Source: Chloroflexota bacterium
Lineage (GTDB): Bacteria > Chloroflexota > Anaerolineae > Ardenticatenales > Ardenticatenaceae
NCBI GenBank assembly: GCA_003520455.1
Contig: DOUV01000040.1
Coordinates: 1 to 23,233, forward strand
Direction of reading: 5' to 3'
DNA length: 23,233 bases
Shown: positions 14,202-19,943 of the stretch, piece by piece
Layout of the letters: every line of letters starts with the position of its first letter
Numbering within the stretch: the stretch's first letter is position 1
Notes under the pieces: generated by a model
Database searches by the model: none
Seen by the model: only the letters and a program-made list of their open reading frames with translations
Told to the model about the DNA's origin: nothing
Translations under genes and position numbers: made by a program

Positions 14202-14477
14202 ATGGCAACAGTCTATGTTCCCACCCCCTTGCGCCGGCTGACCGGGGGGCAGGCAAAAGTCGAAGTACAAGCCAGCACCATCGGCGAGCTCGTCGATGAG
14301 CTCGAGGCGAGCTACCCCGGTCTGAAGGATCGCCTCCTCGATGAGGATGGCAACATCAAACGGTTCATCAACGTGTTCGTCAACGGTGAGGAGATCCGCA
14401 GCTTGCAGAGCGAGCAGACGCCGCTGAAAGCCAGTGACGAGGTCTCGATCATTCCGGCGATGGCGGGGGGTGACTGA
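14202..14477 (+). CDS. MoaD/ThiS/CysO-like ubiquitin-fold sulfur carrier ending Gly-Gly-Asp
   Basis: The 91-residue beta-grasp protein begins MATVYVPTPLRRLTGGQ. It has the family signature INVFVNGEEIR (56-66) and ends DEVSIIPAMAGGD. Carriers of this family are adenylated by an E1-like enzyme at the terminal Gly-Gly and converted to a thiocarboxylate. PTPLRRLTGGQ and IIPAMAGG resemble mycobacterial CysO, the sulfur donor for cysteine synthesis. The reading GCG GGG GGT GAC TGA shows that Gly89-Gly90 is followed by Asp91, so the carrier should need trimming before adenylation. The E1-like and cysteine synthase genes follow directly. Alternatives are a molybdopterin or thiamine carrier, but no moa or thi gene is near. 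Confidence 0.92.
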   Translation: MATVYVPTPLRRLTGGQAKVEVQASTIGELVDELEASYPGLKDRLLDEDGNIKRFINVFVNGEEIRSLQSEQTPLKASDEVSIIPAMAGGD

Positions 14478-14532
14478 CCGCAGAGGCGAGGGTCGCAAAG
14501 AACCTTCTCTTTGCTGCTCTGGTTCTTGCGGT
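14477..14532 (+). other. intercistronic stem-loops between the carrier and E1 genes
   Basis: ACCGCA (14477-14482) pairs with TGCGGT (14527-14532) and encloses GCAAAGA/TCTTTGC (14495-14501 and 14508-14514). The outer arm touches the stop codon of the carrier gene. Possibly an mRNA-stability element. Confidence 0.3.
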
Positions 14533-14583
14533 TGGGAAGTGAACCGACGAGTGCCCCGGTGAGGGACGATTGGAGTCATAGCG

Positions 14584-15819
14584 ATGGCAGAGAGAATTAC
14601 AAAGGACCGGCTGCTCGCGAAGGCACGCGCTGAGGTTGCCGAGACGGACGTCCGCAGCCTGGTCCAACAGATGAAGCAAGACAAGAAATTGCGGGTGATT
14701 GACATTCGCGAGCGCGAAGAGTTCGAGCAGGGCTACATTCCCGGGGCGAAGTTTATTCCCCGTGGCTATCTCGAGCTCGACGTCGAACAGTTTGAGCCGG
14801 ACCGCGACGCGTCCATCGTGATCTACTGTGCGGGGGGCGTCCGCTCGCTTCTGGCGGCGAAGGCGCTCAAGGAGATGGGGTACACCGACGTTGCGTCGCT
14901 GGCGGGCGGCTATCTCGCCTGGAAGAATGCAGGGTTGGGCTTTGACATCCCGCGGATCTTCAGCAATGAGCAGCGCACGCGCTACTCGCGCCACATTCTC
15001 ATTCCAGAGGTGGGCGAGGAAGGGCAATGGAAACTGCTCGATTCGAAGGTTCTGCTGATTGGTGCGGGCGGTCTGGGCTCCCCGGCAGCGCTCTACCTGG
15101 CGGCGGCGGGGATCGGCACCCTGGGCATCGTTGACTTCGATGTGGTGGATGCCTCCAACCTCCAGCGCCAGATTCTGCACGGCCTGGACGACGTGGGCAC
15201 GCCCAAGGTGGAGTCGGCCCGTCGCACGATCGAGAATCTTAACCCGGATGTCGAGGTCATCGCCCATAATGAGCCACTGACGAGCGCCAACATTATGGAG
15301 ATCATCGCCGGGTACGACATCATCGTCAACGGGTCGGATAACTTCCCGACGCGCTACCTGGTGAACGACGCCTGTGCGATGGCCGGCAAGACCCTGGTGG
15401 ACGGCTCGATCTTCCAGTTCGAGGGTCAGGTCACCGTCTACAAGGCCGACGAGGGGCCGTGCTACCGCTGCCTCTACCCGACCCCGCCGCCGCCCGGCGA
15501 GGTGCCGAGCTGCGCGGAAGGGGGTGTTCTGGGGGTGCTGCCGGGCGTCATCGGGAGTCTGCAGGCCGTGGAGGCGATCAAGCTGATCCTGGGCAAGGGC
15601 GACCCGCTCATCGGGCGGTTGCTCCTCTACGATGCGCTTTCGGCGGACTTCCGCGAGGTCAAGCTCCGCAAGAACCCGGCCTGCCCGGTCTGCGGCGAGA
15701 ATCCCACCATCACCGAGCTGATCGATTACGAGCAGTTCTGCGGGACGGCGTTCCCGGCTGCTCTTGATGGGAACGGCCATGCCCACGAACCGATCGGGAC
15801 GCTAGAGAAGGTGGCATGA
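14584..15819 (+). CDS. rhodanese-MoeB fusion, E1-like sulfur-carrier adenylyltransferase (MoeZ-like, reversed order)
   Basis: The 411-residue product joins an N-terminal rhodanese domain (about 20-118: VIDIREREEFEQGYIPGA, active-site C82 in YCAGGVRS) to a ThiF/MoeB/HesA E1 domain (about 125-390). The E1 part shows RYSRHILIPEVGEEGQ, the ATP loop GAGGLGSPAALYLAAAGIG (160-178), DFDVVDASNLQRQ, the zinc pairs CYRC (C293, C296) and CPVC (C367, C370), and PSCAEGGVLG with C310, the position of the conserved Cys in MOCS3/Uba4. In mycobacterial MoeZ and human MOCS3 the rhodanese domain is C-terminal; here it comes first. It should adenylate the carrier made by the gene upstream and sulfurate it through the rhodanese persulfide. 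Start ATG 14584; no strong ribosome binding site seen. Confidence 0.94.
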   Translation: MAERITKDRLLAKARAEVAETDVRSLVQQMKQDKKLRVIDIREREEFEQGYIPGAKFIPRGYLELDVEQFEPDRDASIVIYCAGGVRSLLAAKALKEMGYTDVASLAGGYLAWKNAGLGFDIPRIFSNEQRTRYSRHILIPEVGEEGQWKLLDSKVLLIGAGGLGSPAALYLAAAGIGTLGIVDFDVVDASNLQRQILHGLDDVGTPKVESARRTIENLNPDVEVIAHNEPLTSANIMEIIAGYDIIVNGSDNFPTRYLVNDACAMAGKTLVDGSIFQFEGQVTVYKADEGPCYRCLYPTPPPPGEVPSCAEGGVLGVLPGVIGSLQAVEAIKLILGKGDPLIGRLLLYDALSADFREVKLRKNPACPVCGENPTITELIDYEQFCGTAFPAALDGNGHAHEPIGTLEKVA

Positions 15820-15822
15820 GTC

Positions 15823-16857
15823 ATGCACCAGACACAGGCGGTGGCTCTCGGGCGGCTGGCGCCAGACGTCGCGCTTGAGCGGGCGCTCCACGCTTCGGGA
15901 AACGGCCATCATCACGCGCACGAGCCGCACGATCACCATGCCTACCTGCACCGTCCGGTTAGCATCCTGGACCGCGTGGGCGATACGCCACTCCTCCGGC
16001 TTCACCACCTCCCCGCCGCGCTGGGCATCTCGCCGAGGGTTGAGGTCTACGCCAAGGCAGAGTGGTTTAATCCCGGTGGCTCGGTCAAGGATCGCCCGGC
16101 GCTGCACATCATCGCCGCGGCCGAAGCGGCGGGCCTGTTGACGCCTGACAAGGTGCTCATCGATAGTACCTCCGGGAATACAGGGATCGCCTACGCCTGG
16201 ATTGCGGCGGTTAAGGGTTATCGGGTCAAACTGGTGATGCCCGCGAACGTGTCGGCGGAGCGCAGGGCGATTCTGCGCGCCTACGGCGCGGAACTGGTCT
16301 TCAGCGATCCCCTGGAAGGCTCCGACGGGGCGATTGGACTGGTTCGCGAGCTGGTAGAGGCCAAGCCGGAGCGCTACTTCTACGCGGACCAGTACAACAA
16401 CCCGGCGAACTGGCAGGCCCACTTCGGCCACACCGGGCCGGAGATCTGGACCCAGACCGGCGGTCGCGTGACGCACTTCGTGGCCGGCATCGGCACGAGC
16501 GGCACGCTCATCGGGACCGGCCGCTTCCTGAAGCACATGAACCCCGGGGTCAGGGTCATTGGGGTCGAGCCGGAGGACGAACTGGCCGTGATCGAGGGAC
16601 TCAAGCACCTCGAGACGGCGATCGTTCCGGGCATCTACGACCCGATGCTTCTCGATGATACCGTTCATGTGGGCCCGGACGAGGCGTTCCGGATGACCAG
16701 GCGGCTGAGCCAGGAAGAGGGCTGGTTTGTCGGCTTCAGTGCCGGGGCGGCCGTCGTGGCGACTCTGCAGGTGGCGAGTACCCTCGATGAGGGCATCGTC
16801 GTGACCGTGCTCCCCGACGGAGGCTCCAAGTACCTCAGCTTAGGAAAGTGGGAATGA
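15823..16857 (+). CDS. cysM: cysteine synthase, PLP-dependent (CysM/CysK family) with His-rich N-terminus
   Basis: The 344-residue product is a fold-type II PLP enzyme that makes cysteine from an activated serine (O-acetyl- or O-phosphoserine) and a sulfur donor. Motifs are NPGGSVKDRPA with the PLP lysine K89, the substrate loop STSGNTGIAYAW, the phosphate-binding loop AGIGTSGTLIGTG, and DGGSKYLS near the C-terminus. The core starts near residue 45. Before it lies an extension with eight His in residues 29-43 (HHHAHEPHDHHAYLH), likely a metal-binding stretch. Start ATG 15823 is 3 bases after the E1 stop, so translation is probably coupled. Pairing with the CysO-like carrier and MoeZ-like E1 suggests the CysM type using a protein thiocarboxylate. 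The symbol is by context; CysK-type use of sulfide cannot be excluded. Confidence 0.9.
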   Translation: MHQTQAVALGRLAPDVALERALHASGNGHHHAHEPHDHHAYLHRPVSILDRVGDTPLLRLHHLPAALGISPRVEVYAKAEWFNPGGSVKDRPALHIIAAAEAAGLLTPDKVLIDSTSGNTGIAYAWIAAVKGYRVKLVMPANVSAERRAILRAYGAELVFSDPLEGSDGAIGLVRELVEAKPERYFYADQYNNPANWQAHFGHTGPEIWTQTGGRVTHFVAGIGTSGTLIGTGRFLKHMNPGVRVIGVEPEDELAVIEGLKHLETAIVPGIYDPMLLDDTVHVGPDEAFRMTRRLSQEEGWFVGFSAGAAVVATLQVASTLDEGIVVTVLPDGGSKYLSLGKWE

Positions 16858-16980
16858 GCTTGTAGGACTTGAGCTGTTGTTGTCTGATGCAGGGGCCGGC
16901 GGCACTGCGTTAGACCAGGTCGTCTATCGGTTGTCCGGTTCCTGCTCTTGCGGGGGCCGGGCCAGACGAAGACAAAGAAG

Positions 16981-17012
16981 AACGCCCGGATATCCCTCCG
17001 GGCGTTTTTTTT
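16981..17012 (+). terminator. strong intrinsic terminator after the cysteine synthase operon
   Basis: AACGCCCGG (16981-16989) pairs perfectly with CCGGGCGTT (16998-17006) around an 8-base loop, and eight T residues run from 17005 to 17012. It is the clearest intrinsic terminator in the window. It lies 124 bases after the cysteine synthase stop and only 29 bases before the ribosome binding site of the next gene, so it could also act as an attenuator of that gene. Confidence 0.9.
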
Positions 17013-17053
17013 GCGACCCAAAGCCACGGGTAACCCAAACCAGGAGGTCGAAA

Positions 17054-18098
17054 ATGGCGCTGTGGAAACCCGATCCATCGTTTTACCCATCTCCTCGGAT
17101 GGCCATGCAAGCGCCCCCCGAGCGTTTCGGCTACGTCGCCGGTCTCAACGTGGGCAACGGACGCCCCGATGCGCTGAGTGTGGTTGATCTGGACCCCCGG
17201 GTCGCCGACCTACGCCCAGATCGCGAATACGCTGGAGCTTCCGTACCGGGGCGACGAGTTGCATCACTTTGGCTGGAATGCCTGTAGCTCGGCACTCTGC
17301 CCCTATGCGCCCCATCCGCACCTGGAACGCGATCTCATCGTTCCGGCCTTACGCAGCTCGCGCATCTATGTGATTGACACAAAACCTGACCCGTACCGTC
17401 CCCGTATTGTCAAGATCCTCGAACCCCAGGAGGTCTTGACGCGCGCCGGGTACAGCCGCCCGCACACGGTTCACTGTGGGCCGGATGCCATCTACATCAG
17501 CGCGCTGGGTTCAGCCAACGGCGGCGATGGCCCCGGTGGCGTCTTCACGCTCGATCACTACACCTTTGAGGTGCTCGGCCCCTGGGAAATCGACCGCGGG
17601 CCTCAGTACCTCGCGTACGACTTCTGGTGGCACATCGGCCACGATATCATGGTTACGAGCGAGTGGGGAACCCCGGCACTCTACGAGGATGGCCTGCGCC
17701 TCGAAGATGTCGTGAACCGCCGCTACGGGCACCAGTTACACTTCTGGGATCTCCGCCGCCGCCGCCACGTTCAGGCCGTTGATCTTGGCGCCGACTACCA
17801 GATCACACTCGAACTGCGGCCGGCCCACGATCCGACCAAAACGTATGGCTTTGCAGGCGTTACCGTCAACGTCAACGATCTCTCCAGTTCGATCTGGCTC
17901 TGGCAGCCACAGAACGGTCGCTGGCAGGCTACGAAGGTGATCGACATTCCGGCTCAGCCAGCGGACCCGGCCGAACTGCCACCGATCCTGAAGGATCTCA
18001 AAGCGGTGCCGCCGCTGGTCACCGACATTGACCTCTCGCTCTGCGCGAACTCGTCGCCTGGTCGTTTCTCATGGCGAGCGCGCACGGGGCCGGGCTGA
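17054..18098 (+). pseudogene. SBP56 / selenium-binding protein (methanethiol oxidase family), frameshifted and 3'-truncated
   Basis: Members are cytosolic beta-propeller copper proteins of about 460 residues; characterised ones oxidise methanethiol. The reading begins at ATG 17054 (MALWKPDPSFYPSPRMAMQ) after a perfect AGGAGG (17042-17047). It runs in one frame to DLDPR, then must shift by one base to continue SPTYAQIANTLELPYRG. Removing one G of the GGG at 17199-17201 restores the expected phrase. The rest is typical: HHFGWNACSSALCPY, KPDPYRPRIVK, GYSRPHTVHCGPDAIYISALG, GPQYLAYDFWWHIGHDIMVTSEWGTP, and DIDLSL. At about 18037 the homology stops abruptly, and the frame ends at TGA 18098 inside sequence coding another protein. 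About 327 residues of SBP remain; the last quarter or more is missing. Confidence 0.85.
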
Positions 18099-18397
18099 TG
18101 ATCGCGCCGCTGTTGCTCGGCACCTCTCAGACCCCGGCGTTCGCCGACGATCATGCGACCCATCTGGCACAGACCGCGGCGGTCGGCGCCGCCAGCGTGG
18201 CGGCCTCGCCCGACGTGTGGGCACTGGGGATCGGGGTTCACACGGCAGTGATGCTTCTGACCATGATGGTCGTGGCCTGGATTGTCTACCGCAAGCTCGG
18301 CCTGGCGGTGTTGCGGCAGGGCTGGATCAACTTCGACCTGATCTGGGCGGCGGCGCTGCTCGTGGTTGGTAGCCTGGCACTTCTCGCGGCTCTCTAG
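18071..18397 (+). CDS. C-terminal part of a multi-pass membrane protein (probable 5'-truncated remnant)
   Basis: The frame encodes MASAHGAGLMIAPLLLGT, two or three further hydrophobic segments (VWALGIGVHTAVMLLTMMVVAWIVYRKLG and WINFDLIWAAALLVVGSLALLAAL in part), 108 residues in all. I recall similar SAHGAGLM-containing proteins as the C-terminal half of uncharacterised bacterial membrane proteins of about 200 residues, but cannot name the family. The same frame upstream of the ATG still reads protein-like (LRELVAWSFL). There is no Shine-Dalgarno before ATG 18071, and this upstream part abuts the broken end of the SBP56 gene, so the N-terminal half was probably lost in a deletion that joined the two genes. 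It could still be expressed by accident, but is probably inactive. Confidence 0.6.
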   Translation: MASAHGAGLMIAPLLLGTSQTPAFADDHATHLAQTAAVGAASVAASPDVWALGIGVHTAVMLLTMMVVAWIVYRKLGLAVLRQGWINFDLIWAAALLVVGSLALLAAL

Positions 18398-18420
18398 CAA
18401 CGGTACTCGCCAACAACCCG

Positions 18421-18457
18421 CGGCGGCTGGTCCGTCCAGCCGCCGTGTTTTTCTTTT
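18421..18457 (+). terminator. intrinsic terminator after the membrane-protein remnant
   Basis: CGGCGGCTGG (18421-18430) pairs with CCAGCCGCCG (18436-18445) around TCCGT, followed by TGTTTTTCTTTT. It serves the plus-strand genes; the minus-strand gene that ends at 18478 would see the hairpin but no T-run. Confidence 0.85.
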
Positions 18458-18477
18458 CCGCCAGCCCTCTATGGGCG

Positions 18478-19575
18478 CTACCTTCGTCGCAAAGAGCGGA
18501 GGAGCATCCATCCCGCCGGGACCAAAACCAGCAAGAAGACGGTGTTGCTCCAAAACAGGTGAGTCACGGCCAGGAAGCCAACCAGCATTCCTTGAGCCAC
18601 GATCATCATGGCACTGACCTGGGCGGCCGCCTGGGTGTAGAATCGCTGATCTGCCGGATCCTGGCTGAATGACTGCTGCACATGCGCGGCGCCGGCGTAG
18701 GCAAAAATCGCCCCCAGGGCGGTGAGGAGAAACGTCACCTCGCGCGGGAGTGGGGTGCTCATCAGCAGGTGAGCGAGAGCCTCGGCCCAGAGGAGTAGAC
18801 CGGCCAGGATGAAAACAGCGCAGGCGGCGCCAGACAGGCGGTAGAGTTTTCGCCGCCAGAGTGGCCGCCCGCTCACTGCGCGCTCGGCCGGGCTGGGCGG
18901 CAAGGCCAGCAGCAGGGTACTGGCCCACAGGCTCCCGGCGAGCAGGATGACCTGCGCCGGGTGGCCGCCCAGGCTCGCGGGTGACTGCCAGGCAGTGCCG
19001 AGGAGCAGCGTCGAGACGGCGATGGCGCCGACCATCCCGTGGCGCTCGGGTGATTTGAACGCGTCCAGCAGATGGGCGACTTGCTCCACGACGCGAGTAT
19101 ACCACTGTTTGGGGTCCTGGGAATCTTTTGTCGGGGCTGCCAGCCCCCCTGGCCCGCTGCTCCCCGCGCCTGGCTGCTGGAGTGTCGCCTTCTCTGCTTC
19201 CGGCTCGCAGCCCACTCCAGTGACCTCGTCGTCTTTATACTCGGTTTCTCGCCCCCCGCCTGGAGGATCCAGCAATTCCGGCAACCAGCTGGCGAGCTCC
19301 TCCTGATGCAAGGCGCCCTCATCGGCCGCCCGCAACAACTCGTTGACCTCTGCGAGGCTTCGCAGGCCCCCGGCTCGGTAGAGTGCCCGGCAGAGGGCGA
19401 GTGAGTCGGTGCGCTCGCGTGGCCTGGTTTCACCGGTACACCATTGCGAGATTCGTTGTTGGCTCACCGTGGTTCCCGTCACGTCGGCAACGCGGTCGGC
19501 CAATTCTTGTTGACTGAGGCGACTCTGGCGCCGTGCTCTGTCCAGAAGCTGACTGAATCTCGTCCGTCGTGGCAT
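18478..19575 (-). CDS. XRE-type HTH protein with six C-terminal membrane segments
   Basis: The 365-residue product starts MPRRTRFSQLLDRARRQSRLSQQELADRVADVTGTTVSQQRISQWCTGETRPR. An XRE/Cro-like helix-turn-helix (about 8-65) has recognition helix SQQRISQWCTGE. A helical segment (60-105) and a long Gly/Pro/Glu-rich linker (105-160) follow, then an amphipathic region and six hydrophobic segments (about 181-196, 207-226, 247-271, 279-297, 321-341, 344-360). It may be a membrane-bound transcription factor that senses an envelope signal. ATG 19575 is chosen since AAGGGGGG lies 7 bases upstream; the longer frame begins at TTG 19581. It is transcribed divergently from the secreted-peptide gene at 19753, which makes that gene a plausible target. 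No family assignment for the membrane part. Confidence 0.82.
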   Translation of the reverse strand: MPRRTRFSQLLDRARRQSRLSQQELADRVADVTGTTVSQQRISQWCTGETRPRERTDSLALCRALYRAGGLRSLAEVNELLRAADEGALHQEELASWLPELLDPPGGGRETEYKDDEVTGVGCEPEAEKATLQQPGAGSSGPGGLAAPTKDSQDPKQWYTRVVEQVAHLLDAFKSPERHGMVGAIAVSTLLLGTAWQSPASLGGHPAQVILLAGSLWASTLLLALPPSPAERAVSGRPLWRRKLYRLSGAACAVFILAGLLLWAEALAHLLMSTPLPREVTFLLTALGAIFAYAGAAHVQQSFSQDPADQRFYTQAAAQVSAMMIVAQGMLVGFLAVTHLFWSNTVFLLVLVPAGWMLLRSLRRR

Positions 19576-19706
19576 ACACAAGCCCCCCTTGTGAAGAATA
19601 CAAGCCTCACACGCTGGTTGTCTCCCCGCTAAGAACGTAAAGTCAGAGCCGGCGGCGCTGCCGTGATAAAAGAAGACAGAGACGGCGGGTGTCCCGGGAT
19701 TAGAGC

Positions 19707-19728
19707 GCTCTCACTCGACGGCTCTCAC
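19707..19728 (+). promoter_or_regulatory. direct repeat upstream of the secreted-peptide gene
   Basis: GCTCTCAC occurs at 19707-19714 and 19721-19728, a 14-base period, ending 12 bases before the AGGAGG of the peptide gene. It lies between that gene and the divergent HTH gene. It could be an operator; chance is not excluded. No good -35/-10 pair was found in this gap. Confidence 0.25.
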
Positions 19729-19752
19729 GAAGTTCTCGCCAGGAGGAACGTG

Positions 19753-19935
19753 ATGAACCGTCACACTCGCCAGCGCGTCCGGCGCGGCTTCGCCACGCTG
19801 GCCTTGTTGCTGGGCCTGCTCTTCGCCGGCACAGGTTTGCTTGGGCCGGCTCGCCCGGCGCAGGCCGATGGTGGGCCGACGCCGACCCCGACGCCTGTCC
19901 AAACGGGCGGTGGAGGTGATCCTGTGAGCGGCTGA
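19753..19935 (+). CDS. small secreted peptide precursor (60 aa)
   Basis: ATG 19753 is preceded by a perfect AGGAGG at 6 bases (19741-19746), strong evidence that this short gene is real. Residues 1-11 (MNRHTRQRVRR) are basic, and 12-31 (GFATLALLLGLLFAGTGLLG) are hydrophobic. ARPAQA at 33-38 is a good signal-peptidase I site. Cleavage would leave 22 residues (39-60) rich in Pro, Thr and Gly, with PTPTPTP at 42-48 and GGGGDPVSG at the end. The RRGF before the hydrophobic core is reminiscent of, but not a full, Tat motif. No family is recognised. Its stop is 8 bases from that of the convergent TPR gene. It may be an extracellular signal or only a short surface-exposed peptide. Confidence 0.7.
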   Translation: MNRHTRQRVRRGFATLALLLGLLFAGTGLLGPARPAQADGGPTPTPTPVQTGGGGDPVSG

Positions 19936-19943
19936 AATTGAGC

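Noticed and set aside
16877..17287. 136-codon plus-strand frame as a separate gene upstream of SBP56
   Set aside because: Its first part runs through the intrinsic terminator at 16981-17012 and its useful part is simply the N-terminus of SBP56 from ATG 17054.
19846..19935. PTPTPTP and GGGG stretches as evidence of a repeat element or cell-wall anchor
   Set aside because: Too short for a repeat array, and no LPXTG or membrane anchor follows; kept only as features of the small secreted peptide.
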